NCBI RefSeq assembly: GCF_015594625.1
Contig: NZ_JADNRQ010000007.1
Coordinates: 1-64,000, forward strand
Source of the DNA: Desulfallas sp. Bu1-1
GTDB lineage: Bacteria > Bacillota > Desulfotomaculia > Desulfotomaculales > Desulfallaceae
Length of the DNA stretch: 64,000 nucleotides
Direction of reading: 5' to 3'
Shown here: positions 34,064 through 44,283 of the stretch, piece after piece
Position numbering within the stretch: the stretch's first letter is position 1
Layout of the letters: every line of letters starts with the position of its first letter
Program-made: the position numbers and the translations under genes
Notes under the pieces: model-generated
The model's input: the letters and a program-made list of their open reading frames with translations, nothing else
Databases searched by the model: none
Told to the model about the DNA's origin: nothing

Positions 34064-35604
34064 TGCCGGCCAGGACGATCATGGTGCAGGGGACGGCATC
34101 ACATGCCGGTAAAAGTATTCTGGTTGCGGCCCTTTGTCGCATATTTTACCAAGACGGCTTCCGAGTGGCGCCGTTCAAATCGCAAAACATGGCCTTGAAC
34201 TCATTTGTTACCGCCGACGGGGGAGAAATGGGCAGGGCGCAGGTTGTCCAGGCCGAGGCGGCGGGAATTCCGCCCAGCGTGAACATGAACCCGATTCTGT
34301 TAAAGCCCACCGGTAACTCTTCTTCCCAGGTGGTGGTCATGGGCAGACCGCTGGATAATTATACGGCGCAGGCGTATCACAGGGATTTGGCGGGCAAGCT
34401 GTGGGGTGTGGTTACCAAGGCGCTGGCCGAGCTACGCCGAAATTTTGACATTATTGTGATTGAGGGGGCCGGTAGCCCGGCGGAAGTCAACTTGCAGGAT
34501 ACAGAAATAGTTAACATGAAGGTTGCCCGGGAGGCGGGCGCTCCCGTATTGCTGGTGGCCGACATCGACCGGGGCGGCGCCATGGCGTCGGTGGTGGGCA
34601 CACTGGAATTGCTTGCGCCGGAGGATAGAGACCGGGTAAAGGGCATTATTATCAACAAGTTTCGCGGTGATGTGTCGTTGTTCCAGCCGGCCGTTGATTT
34701 TTTGGAACAGAAAACTGGCGTTCCGGTTTGCGGCGTGGTGCCTTATATCGAGGATTTGCGCATTCAGGACGAGGATTCGGTGGTAATGGAGGACAAAAAC
34801 TATTCCGCCCGCGGTGACGGTGGGAAAGTGGATATTGCCGTGATCCGCCTGCCGCGCATCTCGAACTTTACCGACTTCGACCCGTTTGAAACCGATCCGG
34901 ACGTGTATTTGCGTTACGTGACAAAAGTAACTGAGCTGGGTCTCCCGGACCTGGTCATTATTCCGGGTAGCAAAAACACTATTGAGGACCTGGTATTCCT
35001 CAAACAATCGGGACTGGCCGGCAAGATCGTGCGGCTGGCCGGGAACGGGGTGCCGGTGATCGGTATTTGCGGCGGTTTTCAGATGCTGGGGAAAGAACTG
35101 TATGATCCTGAAGGAACGGAATCAAGCATTGAATATATTTCCGGGCTGGGTTTATTGGACATGAAAACTGTCTTTGTGCGGGACAAAATAACCAGCCAGG
35201 TGGAGGCGTCGGCCAGCGGCCGGCTTGAGTTCCTGAGCGGTTTCAAAGGGAAGTTGACCGGCTATGAAATACATATGGGCAGGACGGAACTGGGCGCTTC
35301 ACTGGAACACGCGTTTATCATTAAAACCCGTTCGGGACGGGATGTTCGTGTCCAGGACGGTGCTGTGGACGCCGGCGGGTCCGTATGGGGCACTTACATT
35401 CATGGGATCTTTGATAATGACGAGTTCCGGCGCCGCTTAATCGACCGGCTGAAAGAGAAAAAGGGCTTGGAAACGGAAGGGTACGCCGTAACCGTAAGCA
35501 CTGCGGAAAGAAGGCAGCAGGAATATGACCGGCTGGCCGGGCTGGTCCGCCGGCATTTGAATTTGCCGCTGGTATACGGACTGCTGGGTATGTCAAAATT
35601 ATGA
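34063..35604 (+). CDS. cobQ: Cobyric acid synthase
   Basis: 513 residues. CobQ/CbiP amidates side chains b, d, e and g of adenosylcobyrinic acid diamide using glutamine and ATP. The ATPase part begins IMVQGTASHAGKS and contains VEGAGSPAEVNL-type residues (IEGAGSPAEVNL). The glutaminase part has its nucleophile Cys in GICGGFQMLG near residue 335 and the closing GTYIHGIFDN. GTG start; coupled to cobU and cbiB by overlaps. Confidence 0.95.
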   Translation: MPARTIMVQGTASHAGKSILVAALCRIFYQDGFRVAPFKSQNMALNSFVTADGGEMGRAQVVQAEAAGIPPSVNMNPILLKPTGNSSSQVVVMGRPLDNYTAQAYHRDLAGKLWGVVTKALAELRRNFDIIVIEGAGSPAEVNLQDTEIVNMKVAREAGAPVLLVADIDRGGAMASVVGTLELLAPEDRDRVKGIIINKFRGDVSLFQPAVDFLEQKTGVPVCGVVPYIEDLRIQDEDSVVMEDKNYSARGDGGKVDIAVIRLPRISNFTDFDPFETDPDVYLRYVTKVTELGLPDLVIIPGSKNTIEDLVFLKQSGLAGKIVRLAGNGVPVIGICGGFQMLGKELYDPEGTESSIEYISGLGLLDMKTVFVRDKITSQVEASASGRLEFLSGFKGKLTGYEIHMGRTELGASLEHAFIIKTRSGRDVRVQDGAVDAGGSVWGTYIHGIFDNDEFRRRLIDRLKEKKGLETEGYAVTVSTAERRQQEYDRLAGLVRRHLNLPLVYGLLGMSKL

Positions 35605-36575
35605 TTAAAATATTTGTTTTGCAGGCGATGTTCGGTTATTTAATTGATCTTTTAGTGGGGGATCCTCCCCGGGTACCCCACCCGGTGGTGCTGATCGGCC
35701 GGGGGATCGGTTGTTTGGAGAAAATGGCCCGGCGGGTGGTTTCATCACCGGTGGGGTTAAAAGTGGCGGGTGCCGGTATTGCCCTGGTCATCCCGGCGGC
35801 GAGTTACGCGTTGGCGATTTTGGTTTTATGGGCCGCGGCACAGGTAAATGATTGGCTTTCCCTGCTGATGGGAGCATGGATTGTATCCACCACCGTGGCC
35901 ACCCGGGGGCTGGCCGAAGCGGCGAAGGAAATCAAGTGCATTCTTACGGGCGGTGACCTTGCACTGGCCCGGCAGCGGGTGGGGTGGATAGTCGGCAGGG
36001 ATACGGCGGCCATGCAAAGCGACGAGGTGGTCCGTGCCACGGTGGAAACGGTTGCGGAGAATACAGTTGACGCCGTGGTGGCGCCGCTTTTTTACGCCTG
36101 CATTGGGGGCCCTCCTTTGGCCATGGCCTACCGGGCAGTTAATACTCTTGATTCGATGCTGGGGTATAAAAATGAGAGGTACCTCCATCTGGGCTGGGCT
36201 TCGGCCCGGCTGGACGACATTGCCGGTTATCTACCGGCCCGCATTACAGGAATAGTCATGGTTTTTGCCGCCTGGCTTTCCAACAGGAACTGGCGGAGGG
36301 CGCTGGCGTGCTGGCGCCGGGACGCAGCCCTGCATCCCAGTCCCAACAGCGGGATACCGGAATCAATAATGGCCGGCGCTCTGGGTGTCAGGCTGGGTGG
36401 CGTTAATGTTTATAGCGGGGTGACTTCGTTCCGCCATTACCTGGGTGAGCAGGTGGAGACATTGAGGCCCGATCACATAGACCGGGCCACCCATATGTTA
36501 TATCTTGCCGCGGCAATCGCCGCGCTGGGCTGTCCCGCGCTGGTTTGGGCGATATTGCGGATTGCCGTCGGGTAA
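35601..36575 (+). CDS. cbiB: Adenosylcobinamide-phosphate synthase CbiB/CobD
   Basis: 324 residues, membrane protein with about four to five hydrophobic segments. It joins aminopropanol (or its phosphate) to cobyric acid. Family motifs DLLVGDPPRVPHPVVLIG, VETVAENTVDAVVAPLFY, AYRAVNTLDSMLGYKNERY and SPNSGIPESIMAGALGVRLG are all present. The start overlaps the cobQ stop (ATGA). Confidence 0.95.
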   Translation: MIKIFVLQAMFGYLIDLLVGDPPRVPHPVVLIGRGIGCLEKMARRVVSSPVGLKVAGAGIALVIPAASYALAILVLWAAAQVNDWLSLLMGAWIVSTTVATRGLAEAAKEIKCILTGGDLALARQRVGWIVGRDTAAMQSDEVVRATVETVAENTVDAVVAPLFYACIGGPPLAMAYRAVNTLDSMLGYKNERYLHLGWASARLDDIAGYLPARITGIVMVFAAWLSNRNWRRALACWRRDAALHPSPNSGIPESIMAGALGVRLGGVNVYSGVTSFRHYLGEQVETLRPDHIDRATHMLYLAAAIAALGCPALVWAILRIAVG

Positions 36576-36600
36576 AGTGTTGTTGGAAGGAGATTATTCA

Positions 36601-37995
36601 GTGTATAGTATACCGCGCATCATGATTGCAGGCACGCACAGCGGTGTGGGCAAGACCACGATTGCCACGGCCGTAATGGCCATGTTGAGTAAAGCCGGTT
36701 TACGGGTACAGCCATACAAGGTAGGTCCTGATTACATCGACCCCGGTTTTCACCGGGCCGCTACCGGGAGGGTATCCAGGAACCTTGACACCTTTTTTCT
36801 CGGCGAAGAAGGGGTGAAGGAATTATTTGTCAGGTCCGCGGCGGGCGCTGACATCAGCGTAATTGAAGGGGTTATGGGTCTATATGATGGAATCGGCGCG
36901 GGAGACGAGGGCAGCTCCGCCCGGGTGGCCAAGATTTTGCGCTGCCCGGTGATCCTGGTTGTGGATGCCCGCTCCATGGCCCGCAGCGCCGCGGCCGTCG
37001 TTTGGGGGTATGCTAATTTACCTGGCGGCATCCCTGTGGCAGGAGTAGTTTTAAACAGGGTAGGAAGCCCGCGCCATTATCAAATTTTAGAAGAAGCAAT
37101 AACGGAAAAAACTGGCATTCCTGTGCTGGGTTGCCTGATGCGAAATAATGAACTGCACTTGCCGGAAAGGCACCTGGGGCTGGTACCCAGCGTGGAAAAT
37201 AAAAGATTAAGGGATACCGTGGAAACGCTCGCGGAACGGGCAATACAGGGGATTTCCCGGGAAAAGCTGCTTAACCTGGCACGGAGCGCTCCGGCAATAA
37301 GTGCTGAGCAGCACATTTTTGCGGTGGAGCCGGGTGAGCCTGTACGGTTGGGCATTGTCAGGGACAACGCCTTTAATTTCTATTACCAGGATGGCCTGGA
37401 TCTACTGAAGGCCTTGGGTGCCGAGCTGGTTACATGCAGTGCGCTGGATGACGAAACGCTGCCGGAAGACCTGGACGGTCTGTATATCGGTGGCGGTTTT
37501 CCCGAAATGTTCATTGAGCAGCTGGCTGAAAACCGTGCGTTTATCGACGTTCTCCGGCGCCGGGTCGAAAAGGGTATGCCTGTTTACGCCGAGTGTGGCG
37601 GGCTGATGTACCTCTGCCAAACCATCAGCGACATTTCTGGACAAAAATTTTATCATGGAGTGGGGATCTTGCCTGCCCGGTGTAAGATGGAAAAAAAGCG
37701 CGTTGCCCTGGGATATGTTACTGCAACCGCTCTGGTCGACAATATCCTGGTCAAGAAAGGCACGGTGTTGCGGGGGCATGAGTTTCATTACTCCACCGCC
37801 GGCGGGCCGGACCTGATACCGGCTTTTTTACTTAAAAAAACAGGTGGGGAAGATGGGCATGCGGACGGATACGCGTCAAAAAACGTGCTGGCCACTTACC
37901 TGCATATCCATTTTGCCGGTTCAATCGAAGCCGCCCGCGGGCTGTTGCGATCGTGCGCCCGATATCAACGGTTTCGCAGGGGGGCTGACAATTGA
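36601..37995 (+). CDS. cbiA: Cobyrinic acid a,c-diamide synthase
   Basis: 464 residues. CbiA/CobB amidates the a and c carboxylates of cobyrinic acid. ATPase P-loop AGTHSGVGKTT near the N-terminus, then YKVGPDYIDPGFH; glutaminase Cys in YAECGGLMYL near residue 330. GTG 36601 follows GGAAGGAG; the frame extends upstream over cbiB but without a ribosome site. Confidence 0.95.
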   Translation: MYSIPRIMIAGTHSGVGKTTIATAVMAMLSKAGLRVQPYKVGPDYIDPGFHRAATGRVSRNLDTFFLGEEGVKELFVRSAAGADISVIEGVMGLYDGIGAGDEGSSARVAKILRCPVILVVDARSMARSAAAVVWGYANLPGGIPVAGVVLNRVGSPRHYQILEEAITEKTGIPVLGCLMRNNELHLPERHLGLVPSVENKRLRDTVETLAERAIQGISREKLLNLARSAPAISAEQHIFAVEPGEPVRLGIVRDNAFNFYYQDGLDLLKALGAELVTCSALDDETLPEDLDGLYIGGGFPEMFIEQLAENRAFIDVLRRRVEKGMPVYAECGGLMYLCQTISDISGQKFYHGVGILPARCKMEKKRVALGYVTATALVDNILVKKGTVLRGHEFHYSTAGGPDLIPAFLLKKTGGEDGHADGYASKNVLATYLHIHFAGSIEAARGLLRSCARYQRFRRGADN

Positions 37996-38768
37996 GGAGT
38001 TTTTGTTTTGCCCTTCAGCATTTGACCAGAATCAGATTATATACTGGAGCATTTGATGAATCGACCTTTGGGCGCTCGGCGGCATTTTTTCCCGCGGTTG
38101 GCCTGCTGCTGGGATTATTGGTGCTGGCGGCCGGCCTGCTGTTCAAGTATCTTTTCCCACTGCCGGTCGTTGCCGCGCTGCTGGTGGTCACGCTGGTTTT
38201 TTTGACCGGAGGCATCCACCTGGACGGTTTTATGGATACCATGGATGGTATTTTCAGCGGCCGGAACCGGGAAAGAAAATTGGAAATCATGCGGGACAGC
38301 CGCGTCGGCGCTTTTGGGGTCCTGGGCCTGGCCTGCCTCCTGTTGCTCAAGTATACCGCTTTTTTGACCATGCCGCCGGAATTAATGACGCAATCAATCT
38401 TACTGGCCATGACCTTAAGCAGGTGGTCGATGGCATATGCCATTGCCTTTTTTCCTTATGCCCGCAGAGAAGGGCTGGGCACCCTGTTTCACCGGTACAC
38501 CGGTAAAAGGGAGGCGCTTGCCGCGTCGGCCAGCACACTTGTGTTCGCAGGTTTGATTGCGGGGGGCGCGGGGTTTCTACTGTTGCTGGCCGCCTGGGGT
38601 TGGGTGCATTTTGTCGGCTGTAAAATGACCCGCGAGCTTGGGGGATTGACGGGTGATATTTACGGGGCTACGGGTGAAACAACGGAGGTGCTGATTTGCC
38701 TGCTGTCCTTGCCACTGTATGCTTACGCGCCGGTTTTGTTCGGTAATCCCGGCTTGTTGCTGAAATAG
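37992..38768 (+). CDS. cobS: Adenosylcobinamide-GDP ribazoletransferase (cobalamin synthase)
   Basis: 258 residues, polytopic. It joins AdoCbi-GDP with alpha-ribazole (phosphate) at the membrane. The signature GGIHLDGFMDTMDGIFSGR, then MRDSRVGAFGVLGLACLLLL, supplies the metal-binding acidic residues. TTG 37992 overlaps the cbiA stop (TTGA), so translation is coupled. Confidence 0.94.
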   Translation: MRSFCFALQHLTRIRLYTGAFDESTFGRSAAFFPAVGLLLGLLVLAAGLLFKYLFPLPVVAALLVVTLVFLTGGIHLDGFMDTMDGIFSGRNRERKLEIMRDSRVGAFGVLGLACLLLLKYTAFLTMPPELMTQSILLAMTLSRWSMAYAIAFFPYARREGLGTLFHRYTGKREALAASASTLVFAGLIAGGAGFLLLLAAWGWVHFVGCKMTRELGGLTGDIYGATGETTEVLICLLSLPLYAYAPVLFGNPGLLLK

Positions 38769-38858
38769 TTGCCGCTCGTGCTAAAATACGTTGGTTAATC
38801 AACCTGATGTGGCATACGGGTGCAGAAAAGTAAAACCTTTCAAAAGAGGAGAATATTT

Positions 38859-39950
38859 ATGGATAACGAGTACTTACACGGTGGCGACGTGTTTGGCGCC
38901 TCCCGGAATCTGAAGCGCTCACTTCGGGAAATATATGATTTCAGCGCCAGTATCAACCCTCTGGGCCCTTCCCCGGCGGCGTTGGCGGCCATCAAAAATA
39001 ATCTTGAGTTGATCAAGTTTTATCCCGACCCGCACTGCCTGGACTTGCGCCGGGCAATATCCCGCTACCTGAACGTGCCAATGGAAAATATACTGCTCGG
39101 CAACGGGGCCTCGGAACTGATTTACCTGTTGGCGCGGGTGTTGGGGTGCCGGCATGCCCTCGTTCCCGCCCCTACATTTATTGAATATACGGCGGCGGTT
39201 AAGGGAGCCGGAGGGACGGTATCCGAAGTGGCCCTGGACGAAACCGACGGTTTCGCTTTGCCGGCGCGCCGGGTGAATAAAGCGCTTCGGGGGGTTGATG
39301 TCATATTTATCTGCAATCCCAACAACCCCACCGGCCGCGCTGAAAAACAGTCAACCATCAAACTAATTATTGAAGCAGCCCGGGAGAGAAACATTACCAT
39401 AATAGTCGACGAAGCTTTCATGGATTTTGTAAACGGCCGGGAACAGTGCACGGTATTGCCGCTGATCGAGCAATATCCCAACCTGGTCGTGCTGTACACA
39501 CTGACAAAATTTTTCGGCATACCCGGGCTGCGGCTGGGAGTTTTGCTGGGAAACAGTGCTTTAGTTCAAAAAATTAATTTAATTAAAGACCCGTGGAACG
39601 TGAACAGCTTGGCGCAAATTGCCGGTGTCGCATCCCTGTTGGATGTGAGTTACATGGAAGAAACCAAAAGGTTGGTGGACCGGGAAAGGGAATTTCTATA
39701 CCGAAGCATTTGCGAGATTCCAGGATTACAGGCCTTTCCCGGTGACGCGAACTACTTATTGGTTAAAATTTGTAAACAAAGGATAACGTCAACTGTTCTG
39801 GCTGCCCGAACCGCCCAAAGGGGCGTGCTGGTCAGGGACTGCTCCACTTTTCGCGGGTTGGGCAGTAGCTATATACGGGTGGCGGTGAGAACGAGAAAAG
39901 AAAATACGGTGTTACTGGAAGCGTTGGCAGAAGCAATGAAAGGGGCGTAA
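38859..39950 (+). CDS. cobD: L-threonine-O-3-phosphate decarboxylase
   Basis: 363 residues. This PLP enzyme makes (R)-1-aminopropan-2-ol phosphate, the linker of the nucleotide loop. HGGDVFGA and DFSASINPLGPSP mark the CobD/HisC-like group; the PLP lysine is in LYTLTKFFGIPGLRLG. ATG 38859 follows AGAGGAG. HisC function is the alternative, but the cobalamin context and the N-terminal HGG favour CobD. Confidence 0.9.
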   Translation: MDNEYLHGGDVFGASRNLKRSLREIYDFSASINPLGPSPAALAAIKNNLELIKFYPDPHCLDLRRAISRYLNVPMENILLGNGASELIYLLARVLGCRHALVPAPTFIEYTAAVKGAGGTVSEVALDETDGFALPARRVNKALRGVDVIFICNPNNPTGRAEKQSTIKLIIEAARERNITIIVDEAFMDFVNGREQCTVLPLIEQYPNLVVLYTLTKFFGIPGLRLGVLLGNSALVQKINLIKDPWNVNSLAQIAGVASLLDVSYMEETKRLVDREREFLYRSICEIPGLQAFPGDANYLLVKICKQRITSTVLAARTAQRGVLVRDCSTFRGLGSSYIRVAVRTRKENTVLLEALAEAMKGA

Positions 39951-39951
39951 T

Positions 39952-40581
39952 ATGGGTTGCCGGGTTTTTTTAGTCAGGCATGGGGAAACTGTGTGGAATA
40001 AAGATTCCCGGATCCAGGGGCAAACTGATATCCCGTTGAGTGAAAAAGGTGTAGAACAGGCCAGAGCGCTAAGTAAACGGCTGGAAAGGCTGAATTTTGC
40101 GGGAATATTTTCCAGCAATCTTTCCCGGGCCCGGGAGACGGCGGCTATTATCGCTGGCCCGCATAACCGGCCGGTGGAGGTGATACCCGATCTTCAAGAG
40201 CTGAACTTTGGGGATTGGGAAGGTATGACCATGGAGGAAATCCGGAAGGAATATGCTTCATTAACCAGGGCCTGGTGGTCCAATCCGCTGACCACCAGAA
40301 TACCGGGCGGGGAAACCTTGGCTGAACTGGCGGAACGCTCCGTCAGGGCCATCAGGAGCATTATCGAGCGCTATCCGGAACAACAGGTGGTGGTGGTCGC
40401 GCACGGGGGAACCATCCGGAGTATTGTGGGAACCGTGCTGGGCCTTGACTTGAACCAGTACTGGCGCTTGAGGCAAGATAATGCTTCGCTGTCAATTATC
40501 GAATTTTACAACTGGGATAAGGGCATTTTGATGTTATACAACGATTGCAGCCATTTAAGTGAAGGATTTATTTGCCAGTAA
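39952..40581 (+). CDS. cobC: Alpha-ribazole phosphatase/histidine phosphatase family protein
   Basis: 209 residues. The catalytic motif is FLVRHGETVWNKD at the N-terminus, with VVAHGGTIRSIVG as the second His. CobC dephosphorylates alpha-ribazole phosphate or cobalamin phosphate. One base separates it from cobD. A general phosphatase of the same family cannot be excluded, but its place at the end of the operon supports CobC. A terminator follows. Confidence 0.85.
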   Translation: MGCRVFLVRHGETVWNKDSRIQGQTDIPLSEKGVEQARALSKRLERLNFAGIFSSNLSRARETAAIIAGPHNRPVEVIPDLQELNFGDWEGMTMEEIRKEYASLTRAWWSNPLTTRIPGGETLAELAERSVRAIRSIIERYPEQQVVVVAHGGTIRSIVGTVLGLDLNQYWRLRQDNASLSIIEFYNWDKGILMLYNDCSHLSEGFICQ

Positions 40582-40603
40582 CAAAAAGTTTAGACTAAAA
40601 AAT

Positions 40604-40626
40604 CCGGATTTAGCTCCGGGTTTTTT
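40604..40626 (+). terminator. Terminator of the cobalamin operon
   Basis: CCGGA, loop TTTAGC, TCCGG, then G and TTTTTT. Confidence 0.75.
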
Positions 40627-40694
40627 AATTTATCCATTTAATTGGACATATATTTGACATGAGTGACGTTTAACAAACCGGGGAGGGATTGAAC

Positions 40695-41021
40695 TTGGAT
40701 ACGTTTCCCAACAAAATGTTCCTGATCTTTTTCACTTCTCTGGGCATCATTCTGGGAGCCGCTCTGGTGGGTTCCCTGGCTGCCGTATTTTGCGGGGAGC
40801 CTCCCGTAGGGACCATGTTGAAGTTGGCCAGGGAAATCAAGATATGGGCCATTGTTGCCGCCATCGGCGGTACGTTTTCAACCTTTGAAGTTTTGGAGTC
40901 GGGTCTTTTTCAGGGAGAGGTGCGGGCGGTAATAAAACAAATGATTTATATCATCAGCGCCCTGGGGGGGACGCAGGCTGGATATTATTTGCTCTTGCTG
41001 CTGTCGGGTGAGGGCCAATGA
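40695..41021 (+). CDS. ytrH: YtrH family sporulation membrane protein
   Basis: 108 residues with three hydrophobic helices. The family pattern is clear: GIILGAALVGSLAAV, EIKIWAIVAAIGGTFSTFEV, GEVRAVIKQMIYIISALGG. In Bacillus YtrH is made in the mother cell and needed for efficient sporulation. TTG 40695 is chosen because GGGAGG lies 8 bases upstream. The end overlaps ytrI by four bases (ATGA). Confidence 0.9.
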   Translation: MDTFPNKMFLIFFTSLGIILGAALVGSLAAVFCGEPPVGTMLKLAREIKIWAIVAAIGGTFSTFEVLESGLFQGEVRAVIKQMIYIISALGGTQAGYYLLLLLSGEGQ

Positions 41022-41521
41022 AGCGTCTCCTGTTCGGGATGTCGGTATTCATTCTGGGGATGATTGCGGGCTCCGCCGTGACCGGGGTAACCATAGGCAG
41101 GCAAATTGACACCCTTTATATTGAAAACCGTTCCTTGAAGGACAAACTGGCGGTGAACGAAAAAGAACTGGCTCAACTGCGGAAAAAAAACCGGGAACAC
41201 AAAAGACTAGTGACAAAAATCAGCACCAGGGTTTACTTTCCTGAGGATTGCGACCTTTCCGAATACGAAAGGAGCACTATCGAGTTAACTGTGGAAAAAA
41301 AAGTCCGGGAATGGCTGAAAGTTATTTCCGGCCAGGAAGTGGAAACAATAAACTATCTGTTGGTGCCGACGATAGTGGACAACCGGGAAATAGAAGTGGA
41401 AGGAATGAAAATCCGTTTAAAAGTCAACCTGGTGGTAATATCTGAAAATGTTGTGGTTTACCTTGAAGTGATCACCCTTGGGAAGCTGCATGATAAAGCC
41501 GTTTCGAGCTGGGCAAAATAA
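41018..41521 (+). CDS. ytrI: YtrI-like sporulation membrane protein
   Basis: 167 residues. One N-terminal membrane helix (LFGMSVFILGMIAGSAVTGV), a short coiled coil (residues 30-65) and an extracytoplasmic C-terminal domain. Position after ytrH and the coiled-coil layout match YtrI, which acts with YtrH in sporulation. Sequence likeness is moderate, so the call leans on context. Confidence 0.75.
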   Translation: MKRLLFGMSVFILGMIAGSAVTGVTIGRQIDTLYIENRSLKDKLAVNEKELAQLRKKNREHKRLVTKISTRVYFPEDCDLSEYERSTIELTVEKKVREWLKVISGQEVETINYLLVPTIVDNREIEVEGMKIRLKVNLVVISENVVVYLEVITLGKLHDKAVSSWAK

Positions 41522-41545
41522 AAGAAAAAAGGAGTGTGCGCGAAA

Positions 41546-41770
41546 ATGGAAGAGTACATTCGTTCCCGGGTGCCCTGGAGCACCGAGCCCAGCCTTAAGT
41601 TTAAAGCGGAGGAAGTGGGAGTTGATTTTGATGATTTAATTGAGGGCTTCAAAGAAGGTAAATCAGACGCCGAAATGGCCGGGGAATTTGACGTTACGGA
41701 AAAACTAATTTACCACTTGCGGGACCATTTCATGCGCCATGGTCTTGGATCCATCATGGGGCAGGATTGA
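41546..41770 (+). CDS. Small HTH-like protein
   Basis: 74 residues, acidic. The C-terminal half (GKSDAEMAGEFDVTEKLIYH, LRDHFMRHGLGS) looks like a helix-turn-helix that senses or binds DNA, with no enzyme domain. GGAG lies 12 bases before ATG 41546; GTG 41534 is an alternative. It follows ytrI by 24 bases and may be co-transcribed. Unrecognised family. Confidence 0.65.
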   Translation: MEEYIRSRVPWSTEPSLKFKAEEVGVDFDDLIEGFKEGKSDAEMAGEFDVTEKLIYHLRDHFMRHGLGSIMGQD

Positions 41771-41772
41771 GG

Positions 41773-41803
41773 GCGAGATATACGAAAATCTCGCAATCTT
41801 TTT
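41773..41803 (+). terminator. Terminator before guaB
   Basis: GCGAGAT (41773-41779) and ATCTCGC (41788-41794), then AATCTTTTTG. Confidence 0.7.
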
Positions 41804-41868
41804 GCCGTAGGAGAAAATTATGGCTCGGCCAAAAAATAAAATTACATATCCCCTTAAGCCCCCAGTTG

Positions 41869-41877
41869 TGCTATAAT
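41869..41877 (+). promoter_or_regulatory. Extended -10 promoter of guaB
   Basis: TGCTATAAT, no convincing -35. The transcript would start near 41884, leaving a short leader. Confidence 0.6.
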
Positions 41878-41892
41878 AAGCAGATATATTAA

Positions 41893-43423
<1,531 letters not shown>

Positions 43424-43474
43424 AAAGCTTGGAATTTTACAACCTGACCTGTCACGGCACAGCATATTTTTTGC

Positions 43475-43501
43475 AAAAAAGACGCCCCGGGGCGTTTTTT
43501 A
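43475..43501. terminator. Bidirectional terminator between guaB and the acuA-like gene
   Basis: AAAAAAGACGCC and GGCGTTTTTT around CCGG; the minus-strand gene ends at 43504, so this is its own terminator. Confidence 0.75.
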
Positions 43502-43503
43502 AG

Positions 43504-44133
43504 TTAAAGGTTGAATATACTGGTTCCGCAGAATTTCATTTCTTCGAATCTTTTAATATCTTCCTCACTTACCCTGGATCCGATGCGGGCCATCATTACA
43601 TTGGCGATATGTTCGAGTATCTCGGGATCGTCCGTGGGAACACGCACCAGGCCCACGCTACCGAAAAGTTTGCTTAGCATTTTCTGGTATCGCCAAATAT
43701 CGAGCCCCGTATTGTCCAAATCCCAGTGCCAGCAAAACTCGATGGTGATAACTATTTTTTCTTCCATCAGGGGATTGGAGAAGGCGCATTTCAGTAATTT
43801 GCTGCCCAATTTTTGATGGCGGCAGGAAGGGCTGACCTCAATGGCGCCCAGTTCCAGGATACTGGGGTGCCTGGACCAGCGGCTGTATTTATCCGGATTG
43901 TGAAAGGTGACGTAGCCCATGATCAGATTTTCCCGGCGGGCAATGTAGACTAACCCGTCATCGGAGGCTGCAATTTCAATTAAAGCCTTGTGCTGTTTGT
44001 GTGGTTCACGGAAAATGCACAAGTCCCGGGACATTTCCAACCGGGCTAGAAAATCCGCATCCACGGGCCCTTCAATAACAAAGGTGTCCTCCCGTTGTGC
44101 ATAGTTCGCGGGTTGGTTATGGTTCGAGGTCAT
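43504..44133 (-). CDS. acuA: AcuA-like GNAT acetyltransferase
   Basis: 209 residues. Strong likeness to AcuA of Bacillus, which acetylates and inactivates acetyl-CoA synthetase: FVIEGPVDADFLARLEMSRD, REPHKQHKALIEIA, YVTFHNPDKYSRWSRHPS, LELGAIEVSPSCRHQKLG (acetyl-CoA binding region), ITIEFCWHWDLDN and TDDPEILEHIANVMMARIG. ATG 44133 is preferred, since AGGTGG lies six bases before it; upstream in-frame starts lack one. acuB and acuC are not adjacent. A possible target is the acyl-CoA ligase at 61994 or an acetyl-CoA synthetase elsewhere. Confidence 0.85.
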   Translation of the reverse strand: MTSNHNQPANYAQREDTFVIEGPVDADFLARLEMSRDLCIFREPHKQHKALIEIAASDDGLVYIARRENLIMGYVTFHNPDKYSRWSRHPSILELGAIEVSPSCRHQKLGSKLLKCAFSNPLMEEKIVITIEFCWHWDLDNTGLDIWRYQKMLSKLFGSVGLVRVPTDDPEILEHIANVMMARIGSRVSEEDIKRFEEMKFCGTSIFNL

Positions 44134-44283
44134 AATGACCACCTTTTTGTTTTTGATCATAGGATACATGTTTATTATTCTCATTATATATTTTTGATCA
44201 ATTCAGGTAAACAATGGATTTGAGATAAGCTGAAAAGAATAATAGTAAAAAAATAATATAAATTACTAAAAATAGGAAGGAAT

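Noticed and set aside
36505-36600. Longer N-terminus for CbiA overlapping cbiB
   Set aside because: No ribosome site; GTG 36601 has GGAAGGAG and starts at the conserved P-loop region.
40640-40690. Sigma-E promoter for ytrH-ytrI
   Set aside because: ATATATT resembles a -35 box, but no CATA-type -10 box lies 13-15 bases downstream.
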